From Helianthus annuus (taxonomy: Eukaryota; Streptophyta; Magnoliopsida; Asterales; Asteraceae), in assembly GCF_002127325.2 (NCBI RefSeq), contig NC_035443.2, forward strand, positions 33,469,930-33,533,929: DNA of 64,000 nucleotides. Direction: 5' to 3'. A program made the position numbers and the translations under genes. A model generated the notes under the pieces. That model was not told where the DNA came from. It worked only from the letters and a program-made list of their open reading frames with translations, and did not search any database. Positions 25,444 through 36,831 of the stretch are shown piece by piece (the stretch's first letter is position 1; each line of letters starts with the position of its first letter).

Positions 25444-27658
25444 TGTAACGCCCTGCGTTTTCAAACTTCCTACATTTAGAAACCTTACGTGAAATTCTAA
25501 CTTTGGAAATCTTGTGTTCTTATAACCATTCTTTCATTGTAATCGTTGTAAAATACGGAATTTGCTTCGTAAATAAAACTTGTACATTACACTTTTTACC
25601 TAGTTAAATCATGTTTTATTTCATATTTCACCTTGTTACAAGTTAGGGGAAACATTGTTGCACATTATTACACAACTTAACTAACAAAATTACTCATTAT
25701 AATGTTTTAAAAAAATAAAAAAAATAAAGAAATATGGCAGCCCCAATTCAGCAAAATTCAGCCCATATAGTTGGGTTTTGTGGGCTAGTTTCAAGGTGTA
25801 ACCCCTTCTAAACACTTCCAAAGCCCAACCCATTGAAACCCTAATCCTCCCCCCTATAAATACCACTTATAACCAGCCTCCCTACCACTTTTGCAACCCT
25901 AAAAACTCACAAAACATCCACCAAACCGTAGCTGAAAGCAAGGGTTCGAGTAGATTGACACCCCTTCACGAAAATGAGCATAACTCACTCAATTCTTATC
26001 CGATTCACTCGATTCTTTTTCCTACTTGCTTGTATAATCATGGGGTTCGATTCCTAGACTTCTCCTTGGAGAAATCAGACCTGGAAATGCCCCGAAATAG
26101 TCCATAAACTTTCTGTTTGTTTTTATGTTCATCAAAAACTTGTTTAAACCTATGCAACTTGTGTCCAACACATCTCATACCTATGTCCTAATGCTTACAA
26201 CTTATCACATGGTTGGTTAAGCTTAAAAACAAGGTTGAGACATTTAAAATCAGAGGATTAAACCTCATAAACTTGGTGTTTTGTTTAGGGTTTTTAACCC
26301 ACAAGTCATGTCAAACTTTGTCTTTGATACATGAGTGATTATGGAACAACTTGGGTTGTCCAAACATACAATCCTCACATGATTTGATGAATTCTCTTAG
26401 TTAGTGTGTATATTTCTTATTCTTTATTGTATGTTCATGACCCTCCTTGGTTGTTTTTTTTACATCAAGTGTAGTGGTGAACACATAGAGGTGCCTAAAT
26501 GGAAGACTTGATCTTCCTACCTCCTACATGACTTCTATGACATTTAGAGGTACCAAAATGAAGATTTTAATCTTCTACCTCATGCTTGAACTATTGGACA
26601 TATATTATATAACCTAAATATATTATTCGAATAATCGAATCTTTGATGATGAACTAGTGTTCATATGTCGGGGTACTAGATTACATCATCCTAGACTATG
26701 ATAACTTGTCACGATTCTAATGGAACCTTGTTCCATGAAAACATCTAAACTCCTTCGAGTTTCCTAGTGTCAAGAACAAGCATCATATGTACTAAATGAT
26801 TATTTTCCATGTTATTCTCATATCTTATTTTTATGTTGTTTTAAACACCGAATCTCGACTCTAAACATACTTGAACTTTAACCCTTATACATTCGGACTC
26901 TAAATCTCTACTCGTCAACAATTGGATAATCGGAAAACATATGCAAACTTTGTGAGTATACTCGTATTCCCCCTTTTTACTTTTATCACTTTTGGGGTGT
27001 AACATGTTTACCTATTGAAACTTACACATGAACTTTTGTCTAAACACATGAACATTCCTATAACATGCTTGTATATGTGATGGCTTGATACTTTAAATTT
27101 GGGTGATTCTTATGTGTAGAACTTATCATTAACTTCGTACGAGCCAAACCTTGACATATGTAGCGCTATAGGATTAACGACCCGCCTCTACTGAAACTTT
27201 GGTTATGTCATGAGCAAGTTGCGTTTTCTTGGTTTGATATGTTAGACACATGCCATATTTAATGTTTATCTTGAATCGCATGCTTGCTATGAGGGATTGT
27301 TCACACTTTTATCTTATGCTATGTATGTACCAAACTTGTATACTCGCCTTTGCTTTTGCATTGAATAGTATTTTTAAACATGTTACAGGTTGATGATGAT
27401 GAAATGAAAGAGGTAGCACGATGCCTAGATACACACTTTAGACGTTAGATTTAAATATGTTGTATCGAATTTTGGTTATGTTGGTTTGTTATTTTGATTA
27501 AACTTGTTGTTATTTGGGATCTTGTATTGATAACTACTTGAAGTTTGGAAATGAAATTTGGATTATTAAATTATTGTCACAAATAGCGTTATGATGTCTC
27601 GAGCAATCTTCACACTTCGTCTCATCCCGATGTTTCCGGCATTGGTTGGGGTGTGACA
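25444..27658 (+). repeat. 5' LTR of the LARD
   Basis: A 2,215-bp LTR beginning TGTAACGCCCTGCG and ending GGGGTGTGACA. A likely TATA region (CCCCTATAAATACC) lies near 25850, placing the U3/R border there. It contains a 20-bp stretch near 27030-27050 that is absent from the 3' LTR. Confidence 0.95.
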
Positions 27659-27660
27659 GA

Positions 27661-27677
27661 TTGGTATCAGAGCCATA
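27661..27677 (+). other. Primer-binding site of the LARD
   Basis: TTGGTATCAGAGCCATA two bases after the LTR end; complementary to initiator methionine tRNA. It fixes plus-strand orientation. Confidence 0.92.
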
Positions 27678-30600
27678 ACTATAGGGAATTAGGAAAAGTA
27701 AGAATGCTTTAACCTAGTCTAGAGTTTTAGAGCTTTATTTGTACGTTTTACTTGAAACTACTTGCATGCTACTTTATCTGCCTTATTTATTCTTTTTGAT
27801 CTTTTAAACCTATGTGTCATTTACGTGTTAATACTTGACATGCCATCCTTATGTGTTAATATTTGTTTCGTTGTGTGTCAATGCTTGTCTATTATGTTCG
27901 ATACTTGTTGTATTATGTGTTGATACTTGTTTTATTGTTCTAATCCTTATGTGTTACCCTCGACATACCTTCTTATGTGTTTATGCTTGTTCGTTTGTCC
28001 TTTTAACATACGCTCTCCCTAAGGCATTTTACTCAATTTTTCTTAAACTCGAAAACACTCGTATTATACAAAAGAGATGAGTTTACCAAAATAGGCGTGA
28101 AACCCACAATTTGGTAAACAACTCTCATCCCGCTTGAATTCATTTTTTGTTGCACGAAATTACACCATTAAGTTAGGAGTGAAATCCACATCTTAATGTA
28201 AATTTCAAATTTCAAATTTCAAATTCCATTTCTAGTGGACCCTCGTTAACGTGTCAAAATTTAATTTTGACCCAACGAGTACCAACCACACTTAGGGTAC
28301 GAACTCGTCAAGCTAGGGGTGAAACCCGCACCTAGTCGACTAGTTCCACTCCTTGATTTTTTTCATAAATCCCGCCAAGTCTCGAAATTTCGATTGATTT
28401 GGGACATGTAGTAACCGGAAGGGTAAATACCGTTAACCGACTTGTCGGCGAGAGTATTTTACCTATTAGGCCAAAGCATGCTCCTCAAATTCAAAAGACT
28501 TTTCGACCACTTTGGTTAGTCAAAGTTCCGTTTGGAACACTCCAAACTTTGGTCAAACATGTGTTTCTATTATTTATTTATACGATGCAATCTTTCAAAC
28601 TCGAGTTTACTTTCGATTTCTCTTTTCACACACACAACATATTGAACCTTTTCCATACATTTATACATATGCATGATTTCATATAATTTAAATTCGTTTT
28701 CCTTGTAACGACAAGTGGAGAAATATCATCGAGATGGGAGTGACTTCCTTACCTTGACGATTAGCTCCACTCCCTTTTCCTCAAAACGACCTCACCAACG
28801 AGTTAGGGGTGATTCCCTAACTTAGGTGACCGTTACCAAAACTTCTCTTTCGAAACATCTTATTATGCAAACTCGATCATACTTTATACCCAAATTGTTT
28901 AATGTTATTTAAAAATACCCACTCATACAGATTTCGAAATACATTGTTTTATCAAACGTACTTTTTATTCTACAATCTATTTTCACTCAACTCATATACG
29001 CGAAATTCATAATCATGTCTTAAAACGTTTTATTACTCAAACTTCAAAACCTTACGAAATGCTACCTATCAATTTAATCGGCCCAATGAAACTCTTGCCC
29101 ATGAACTTCGTATTCGACTTAATCACTAAAACTTGCTCACATTATATCGTCATACTAGAGACTTCCATTCTAAATTGAAACCAAACCAACCTTTCTCAAT
29201 TACCTATAGGATCTTATAGATATTATGAGATCGTTTTACCAAAGAATATTTCCAACATCAACGAACCATTTGTCTAAACCCTTTAAAATGAACACTAAGA
29301 CCTTTGATAAATCCCTTTTCCAAGGATCAACGTATTCACAAAAAAACTCCAAAATTTCTTGTTAGATGAAACGAACTTACCTTCTTCCTACACCTATTTT
29401 TCAAAACACGTGGGCAAGAAGACTCCATGGGGACCGACCATCTTCGGATCTCGTAAACTCTTTTAAAACAAAGGTAGCATTTCCATTCATTACGAAATGC
29501 GATATGCATGACCAATAAGTACTTTATATACTCTTACATATGCAAACTATATTCTACCCTTTTAAACCAAGCTCAATCTAAATTTGATTCAATAAACTCA
29601 ATGTTTCGTTTAAACAACTATACATGCATATCATCGTACACATTTTGGTCGATACCTCGCGATAACATCATTTATATCATTCGTATTACATACTCGACCT
29701 TTTGAATGCTTTATACACTTAGATCCGTGGTGTCCCAACAAACACTATATACGCAATATTTATTTTTCATACCTACACCTATGTTCATACGTTTTATGCT
29801 TCTACTTATACGCATACTACTTATACGTTTTGCGCTTCTACTTGTACACATACTACTTACACGTTTTATGTTTATGCTCATACATACATGCGTATTCATA
29901 CTTAAACTTATGCTCATACTTTCATCCTTACTCATGATTCGTACATTCGTACCTATACGCGAGCGTAATCCGAGGGATTCGCTTACGTGGGTCCCATACA
30001 TGCTTAAACATAAACATGCTTACATACGACATTCTTCTACGTACACATTCTTATTTTCAAATTCATGTATACCTTGATTCATACATAACTAGTACAAGCT
30101 ATGTGGATCATGCGACGATCAGTATAATCGCGGGTGCACACGGGATTATAGTGATAGGCGTATGAGAACCATAGAGTGTACTGCTGTGTATGGTAAGACA
30201 CGGAACGTAACATGACCCCGAGTAACGAAACGGACGTAATGTGGTTAAAACATGGTGGATACGCCGCTGGTACTTCCTATATATAAGTGTTTTCACCATG
30301 TTACCAAACTTTCGTAAAACGTGCCATGAGAAATTCAGTGTGTTGCAGACCTTTTGGACCTAATACAACTTCACGCAACTCACAAACGCATTATATCCGA
30401 TTATTCATGACGAGACTTCATCCTTAACACATTACGTTTATCTATCCAACACTTATGCTATTCACATACTTGTACTCTTTAAGAGCCATTCTTTCATTCT
30501 ATACTCGTATTATTTTATACAAAACTCGTTCGCAATCCAGCTTGTTTAAACATTTGAGTCCTAACTTACCTCATTACCTATAAAATAGCCTCCCTATTCT

Positions 30601-30870
30601 TGATTCTTGTGTAACTATACTTAGTATCTCTCTATTGCTTTATTTAAAGTAACAAACCTTTTCGCTCCTCTCAATAAACAGGTTTTACGAAAGTATGATT
30701 TTTTATACTATCCTTAAAAACTTCCCCTTGCAAATCTACCTTGATGTTCTCCAAAATTTGGTACTTTTCAAAACTTTCAAACTTCCCAAGTTTCAATTCT
30801 TAATGATCACCTTTATGCCAAAAACTCTTTCAAGCCTTCCTCTTGAATAAATTTCGGGACGAAATTTCCT

Positions 30871-30883
30871 AAAGGAGGGGAGA
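30871..30883 (+). other. Polypurine tract of the LARD
   Basis: AAAGGAGGGGAGA immediately precedes the 3' LTR, the expected plus-strand primer for reverse transcription. Confidence 0.9.
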
Positions 30884-30884
30884 C

Positions 30885-33077
30885 TGTAACGCCCTGCGTT
30901 TTCAAACTTCCTACATTTAGAAACCTTACGTGAAATTCTAACTTTGGAAATCTTGTGTTCTTATAACCATTCTTTCATTGTAATCGTTGTAAAATACGGA
31001 ATTTGCTTCGTAAATAAAACTTGTACATTACACTTTTTACCTAGTTAAATCATGTTTTATTTCATATTTCACCTTGTTACAAGTTAGGGGAAACATTGTT
31101 GCACATTATTACACAACTTAACTAACAAAATTACTCATTATAATGTTTTAAAAAAATAAAAAAATAAAGAAATATGGCAGCCCCAGTTCAGCAAAATTCA
31201 GCCCATATAGTTGGGTTTTGTGGGCTAGTTTCAAGGTGTAACCCCTTCTAAACACTTCCAAAGCCCAACCCATTGAAACCCTAATCCTCCCCCTATAAAT
31301 ACCACTTATAACCAGCCTCCCTACCACTTTTGCAACCCTAAAAACTCACAAAACATCCACCAAACCGTAGCTGAAAGCAAGGGTTCGAGTAGATTGACAC
31401 CCCTTCACGAAAATGAGCATAACTCACTCAATTCTTATCCGATTCACTCGATTCTTTTTCCTACTTGCTTGTATAATCATGGGGTTCGATTCCTAGACTT
31501 CTCCTTGGAGAAATCAGACCTGGAAATGCCCCGAAATAGTCCATAAACTTTCTGTTTGTTTTTATGTTCATCAAAAACTTGTTTAAACCTATGCAACTTG
31601 TGTCCAACACATCTCATACCTATGTCCTAATGCTTACAACTTATCCCATGGTTGGTTAAGCTTAAAAACAAGGTTGAGACATTTAAAATCAGAGGATTAA
31701 ACCTCATAAACTTGGTGTTTTGTTTAGGGTTTTTAACCCACAAGTCATGTCAAACTTTGTCTTTGATACATGAGTGATTATGGAACAACTTGGGTTGTCC
31801 AAACATACAATCCTCACATGATTTGATGAATTCTCTTAGTTAGTGTGTATATTTCTTATTCTTTATTGTATGTTCATGACCCTCCTTGGTTGTTTTTTTT
31901 ACATCAAGTGTAGTGGTGAACACATAGAGGTGCCTAAATGGAAGACTTGATCTTCCTACCTCCTATATGACTTCTATGACATTTAGAGGTACCAAAATGA
32001 AGATTTTAATCTTCTACCTCATGCTTGAACTATTGGACATATATTATATAACCTAAATATATTATTCGAATAATCGAATCGTTGATGATGAACTAGTGTT
32101 CATATGTCGGGGTACTAGATTACATCATCCTAGACTATGATAACTTGTCACGATTCTAATGGAACCTTGTTCCATGAAAACATCTAAACTCCTTCGAGTT
32201 TCCTAGTGTCAAGAACAAGCATCATATGTACTAAATGATTATTTTCCATGTTATTCTCATATCTTATTTTTATGTTGTTTTAAACACCGAATCTCGACTC
32301 TAAACATACTTGAACTTTAACCCTTATACATTCGGACTCTAAATCTCTACTCGTCAACAATTGGATAATCGGAAAACATATGCAAACTTTGTGAGTATAC
32401 TCGTATTCCCCCTTTTTACTTTTATCACTTTTGGGGTGTAACATGTTTACCTATTGAAACTTACACATGAACATTCCTATAACATGCTTGTATATGTGAT
32501 GGCTTGATACTTTAAATTTGGGTGATTCTTATGTGTAGAACTTATCATTAACTTCGTACGAGCCAAACCTTGACATATGTAGCGCTATAGGATTAACGAC
32601 CCGCCTCTACTGAAACTTTGGTTATGTCATGAGCAAGTTGCGTTTTCTTGGTTTGATATGTTAGACACATGCCATATTTAATGTTTATCTTGAATCGCAT
32701 GCTTGCTATGAGGGATTGTTCACACTTTTATCTTATGCTATGTATGTACCAAACTTGTATACTCGCCTTTGCTTTTGCATTGAATAGTATTTTTAAACAT
32801 GTTACAGGTTGATGATGATGAAATGAAAGAGGTAGCACGATGCCTAGATACACACTTTAGACGTTAGATTTAAATATGTTGTATCGAATTTTGGTTATGT
32901 TGGTTTGTTATTTTGATTAAACTTGTTGTTATTTGGGATCTTGTATTGATGACTACTTGAAGTTTGGAAATGAAATTTGGATTATTAAATTATTGTCACA
33001 AATAGCGTTATGATGTCTCGAGCAATCTTCACACTTCGTCTCATCCCGATGTTTCCGCCATTGGTTGGGGTGTGACA
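30885..33077 (+). repeat. 3' LTR of the LARD
   Basis: A 2,193-bp copy of the 5' LTR with the few differences listed for the element, followed directly by the CCAAG target duplication. Confidence 0.95.
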
Positions 33078-34184
33078 CCAAGTTCTTAACATTATGTCAA
33101 ACCCTAGTTGACCAGATTATTTTCTATATAGCTAAAATAAGTTTAAACATGCTTTCTACCAAATCTAGATCGATGGCATCATCATTCTATTCACGTGATC
33201 ACTCAATCATTAACACACAATCATGCATACATAAATACACAAGAATCACATTATCAAACATCAACCAGCGCTATGCTTAACTATTATACAATAATAAAAT
33301 ACTTAACACTAACCGAATCGAATGGGAAGATGACGAGAACTTCGAAAGGTATAAGTAGACTGTCGTTGGCTTTACTTCGAATGGGGGGGCTGCTGTCGTT
33401 GGATGCGAGAAGGAGGGGGATGGGGTTTGGGTTTGAGAATGTTTTGTGTTGCGTAGCCTAAGAACTGATCACATGCAATATATCTAAGTTCTCTGAGTTC
33501 GGTTGGGCTTTTCTTTTGATTCGTGAAGGTTTGTTTTGGGCTTCAGGGATCTGGGCCGCTCACAACACAAAGACACACAAGGCGCGGCCCACTTCACATA
33601 CCAACCAGTTTAAAGCATTTAACTTGATTACAACCCATATATATAACCCGTCAACTCAATTGACTCGTTCAAATAACTGGGTTATGCGGATTGTCTACGG
33701 ATTACACGATCTTTAAGTGTGTGGGCTATAGTTGATGTCTTTGGCACAAGTCCATACACAATCAGTCATTTACGTTTAGGTTTAATGCATTTATTATCCC
33801 AACGTTTAATAATTAGCATAGCGAGAACGTGGCCAAAGGAAATAAAGAGGAACCAGGATCACAAGACTGAAAGGTACAAACCTTGAGAGATCGGGTTGTC
33901 ACATTGTATGCATTTTTACTGCGTATTGGTTTGGAACAGTGTTGGTTTGGAATATATTGGTTTGAACTAAATGATGTATTACATAATATATTTTTAATTA
34001 CTGCGTTTTCTGTATTAGTGAAATTAAAGATGTTTTGTGGGTTCGTTATGCTTCTCTTGTGTCTAAACTTAATCAGTCGACAAGTTTAATGTATTCTTAA
34101 GTATAATGCGAATGTGAATTCATTAAATAATTTCACATCACATTTTACATATAAACGCAAGTTTACATTCAATGTTTACGATGT

Positions 34185-34215
34185 ACCCGCGTCCATCGGA
34201 CGGGTGTCCACCTAG
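34185..34215 (+). mobile_element. Helitron 3' terminus (5' end not found)
   Basis: A hairpin ACCCG..CGGGT (34185-34205) is followed by a short tail ending CTAG before a T, the Helitron 3' signature. The 5' TC end was not located; it might lie upstream of the solo LTR, which would place the XPO7 fragment inside this Helitron, but that is speculative. Confidence 0.6.
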
Positions 34216-34545
34216 TATAATTTAAAAAACAACATATAACTTTCAAAAGATTAACTTAGCTAACTATAAACTTTTTAGTTTATAGTTGCCAGTCACAAGC
34301 CCAGGTAAAGATGAGTTTTATTACTAAATATGTTGAAAAATATAAGTTTGCAAAAGAGCCTTTACTTCGTAGTTTATTTAGGGTCGCCATAAACGTTGGA
34401 ACGGATCTGAAAATGATAACAGTAGCATTTGATATTGTTAGAGTCGGGTTATCAAAACTAGTCTCATTTTCACGAAGTAAAGTATTTCCAAATTGGATTT
34501 TTCGCCTCTCTTCAAAATAGGTTACCCATAATCTATACTATATTA

Positions 34546-35553
34546 GACTGCGGGGTATGGGGCGGGAGTTTGGGCGTGGGTAGGGGGAAAACGCCCAAGC
34601 CACCACCCCGGGTGGGCATGGGTTTCGGCGTGGCCCTTGGGGCATGGGTTTCAAGCCGGGCGTGGGGCAGTTTGGCCATCCTAGTTGGCTGAATATCATT
34701 GGCTCACCCGCCACGTCATAGCGGGCCATCCCAAAAGTTTTGAATTTTTAAATTCAAACCGTTGGCTTGGCCAAGCGGTCACCCCAACCGGTCACCCAAA
34801 CCCCAACATCCTCTATAAATACCCCCAAACCCCAACCGGGTGGTCCATCCCAACCCCCACCGTGGTCCCAAAAATTCGACAAAACCCACCCGCTGCCCCA
34901 GCCGGTCACCACAAACCCAACATCCCACGAACCCGCTATGGCATCCTGGACCCACCACGAAGAACTTGTCCTAGTCACAAGCGTCGTTGACGCTATGAAG
35001 GGGCGGCCACCGGGCCAAACCAAATATTGGCCGGAAGCTTTCGCGGCCTACCGACTAAACGTCGGTAACGACCGCCACAACATGAACGCGTGCCAACATA
35101 AATGGCGCGAGCTACGTCCCAAGCTCGAGCGTTTCAAGGCTTACTACGAAGCCGTTCCCGGGGGCGAGTTAAGCCACGAGGACCGGGTGGCGGTGGCGAA
35201 CATAGAGTTTCGCGGCAAGGAAAAAAAGGCGTTCGACAAGATCGACCTTTTTGAAATTTATTTAACGCTTTAGGTTTCTTATTTTGTAATTTTTAGGTTT
35301 ATCTAATTTTATAAATATTAATGAAGTTGTATGTTTTTTTTTTTTTTATAAATGTTTGTGTGATTTTTTTAAATTTTGTATATTTTTTTTTTATAAACTA
35401 CCCTGCCACGCGGTGCACCCAACCCAAGCCCAACCCACGCCCCACCATACCCCGCGGACACGTACCAGGCAGTGGGGGGGGGGGGCTCCCATTCCACGTG
35501 TCATCACCCGCCCCAACCCACGCCCAACCCAAGCCCCACCATACCCCGCAGTC
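34546..35553 (+). mobile_element. PIF/Harbinger element with ORF1-like gene
   Basis: A 1,008-bp element with ends GACTGCGGGGTATGG and its complement, flanked by TTA on both sides (34543-34545, 35554-35556), the diagnostic Harbinger target duplication. GC-rich, G/C-skewed sub-ends contrast with the AT-rich surroundings. It encodes only a SANT/Myb-like protein and no DDE transposase, so it is non-autonomous. A 335-bp MITE with similar ends is at 54869-55203. Confidence 0.85.
34938..35273 (+). CDS. SANT/Myb-like DNA-binding protein of a Harbinger element
   Basis: From the ATG at 34938 the frame gives 111 aa. The reading frame is open upstream to at least 34767, but without an ATG, and that part is Pro/Gln/Thr-rich. 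The core has spaced tryptophans as in SANT/trihelix domains: SWTHHEELVLVTSVVDA, a central NMNACQHKWREL, then a charged helix. In PIF/Harbinger elements a Myb-like ORF1 protein works with the transposase for DNA recognition and nuclear import; here the transposase gene is absent. Full homologues are longer, with a C-terminal coiled region, so this is a shortened copy ending FEIYLTL. Confidence 0.6.
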   Translation: MASWTHHEELVLVTSVVDAMKGRPPGQTKYWPEAFAAYRLNVGNDRHNMNACQHKWRELRPKLERFKAYYEAVPGGELSHEDRVAVANIEFRGKEKKAFDKIDLFEIYLTL

Positions 35554-35587
35554 TTATAATGTACTAGTCTAAGTATCAGATAGAGCG

Positions 35588-35995
35588 TGTGTTGAATATA
35601 GTATAGATTAGTGTGAAAACGGACCGGATTTGTAATGATTGTACCTATTTGTACGAATGGCACATTCGTACGGATAGGACATCACATCCGTCCGAGTCAC
35701 ATTCGCACGAGTGAGCACATTCGTCCCAAGTTCACGCGAATGGGCATTGCCTATAAATATAGGACTTGGGCTCCTCATTTGACAAGCTTTGGTTCCCAGA
35801 AGGGAAAAGCTGACGAAATTTCGCCAGAGTTTCGACAACTTGTAAAAGATGTAAACTTGTTCGGTATGAATGAGTGAAGCATTCAACCAATGTCTATTCT
35901 GCTTCTACTCATTTTTTATCAATAATATTCTACCGAATCAGTTCTATCGGGGCCAAAACTCCGTCAAACCCGTCGGATCCTGGAATCTCGTATTT
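35588..35995 (+). other. Possible solo LTR or promoter-like fragment
   Basis: TGTTGAATATAG at the left resembles the start of copia LTRs, and a TATA motif CCTATAAATATAGG lies near 35750, followed by a leader-like stretch and ATCAATAATA. No CA end with a matching target duplication could be fixed, so this remains tentative. Confidence 0.3.
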
Positions 35996-36831
35996 TTACT
36001 TTTTTGAAATGATATTGTGATTCTTACGTTCACATTGACAACGATGCCATCTTTGAGTTATTTCGTAATACCATCCTGCTAAATGCTATTTTATCTACAT
36101 CTTGCTCATAACTGAGCCATCACAATTACTGTGAACAACCTGCATACGTCCCTGCCGTGAAATGCGGATAATAATACTAGTTTATTTCGAAACTTATTTA
36201 AAAAAAATACTTTAAGTTGAAAGTGTTTAATGGAATTGTAACAGCAGCTTGCTCTATTTTTTTTTTAAATTTAAAGTATTTTTTTTATCAATGGGCACAT
36301 GCTGGTCATCAATATACGTAGGTTGTTGTCAGAAAAATATAACAGCTGCCTGTGTTAATATATTGCTGAACGTGTCTAACCATCCTACTACATTTATTAT
36401 GGAGTTTCTTACGACGCTCCAATAAATGGAAAATGTTGCCAACAAGTTTTTGCCAAATGATACTTAATCCCTTAAAATGATACTTAATCAAAAAGTGTGA
36501 GTGTCGAAATACAGTGTTGTTGGCAGTCCATGCCCATAAAACCATCCCGTGCTCGGCGTTGTGTTTAGGGCTTGAGGATTTCCACCGAAATTGGGGCAAA
36601 TGTGTGAGTAAGGTGGAGACTCTTGATTGATTGATTGGTGTAGAGTAGTTTAGGCTTGTTTCATTGGTTGATGTTATTGTTTTTAATTTTTTTTATTCTC
36701 TTACACGCCACTTTCCCACCCCGTACTTTTTTCTTCACACCACCATGCTGACGTGGTTGCCACGTGTCGCTTCACGCCATTCTTTTAAACCCTCCACACC
36801 GTGTAGTCTAAATGGTTGATAATAGTGGTGG

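Larger units (their letters stand above)
27659..30884 (+). other. Non-coding interior of the LARD
   Basis: No gag-pol motif was found in any frame. Between 28080 and 28860 a short phrase recurs with variations (a run such as GGGGTGAAACCC followed within about 25 bp by its own partial complement), giving several small imperfect hairpins. The remainder is AT-rich with no recognised function. Confidence 0.75.
25444..33077 (+). mobile_element. Non-coding LTR retrotransposon (LARD-type), young
   Basis: A 7.6-kb element with long LTRs (25444-27658 and 30885-33077), a tRNA-iMet primer site, a polypurine tract and perfect 5-bp TSDs CCAAG (25439-25443, 33078-33082). The 3.2-kb interior encodes no gag or pol; only ORFs up to about 120 codons exist. 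The motif TTTCGGGACGAAATTTC just before the polypurine tract resembles Ty3/gypsy Tekay-type elements, so a Tekay-related partner may mobilise it (inference). By eye the LTRs differ by about seven substitutions, one 20-bp deletion and two one-base indels. Confidence 0.92.
23551..33903 (-). repeat. Solo LTR, interrupted by a nested LTR element
   Basis: Ends TGTCACACCCCC and GGGTTGTCACA match the LTR at 1240-2797. Perfect 5-bp target duplications TTGTA flank it (23546-23550 and 33904-33908), which proves a complete insertion that was reduced to one LTR. Without the nested element (25444-33082) it is about 2.7 kb. Orientation is inferred as minus from the related LTR. Small ORFs inside are not supported as genes. 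Confidence 0.88.
34532..36180 (+). mobile_element. Helitron (non-autonomous), hosts a Harbinger element
   Basis: The 5' end TCTATACTATATTA fits the plant Helitron start and is preceded by A; the 3' end has an imperfect GCCGTGAAATGCGG hairpin and CTAG followed by T (36177-36181). No Rep/helicase is encoded. A PIF/Harbinger element sits 14 bp inside the 5' end. The Helitron body also contains a TATA-like LTR-style region near 35588-35990. Confidence 0.55.

Noticed and set aside
29706..30077. 123-codon ORF inside the LARD
   Set aside because: Derived from imperfect ATACTTATACG-type repeats; hydrophobic by composition, with no gag or pol motif.
35588..35995. Complete copia solo LTR
   Set aside because: A TG start and TATA box are plausible but no CA end with a matching 5-bp duplication was found, so only a tentative feature is listed.
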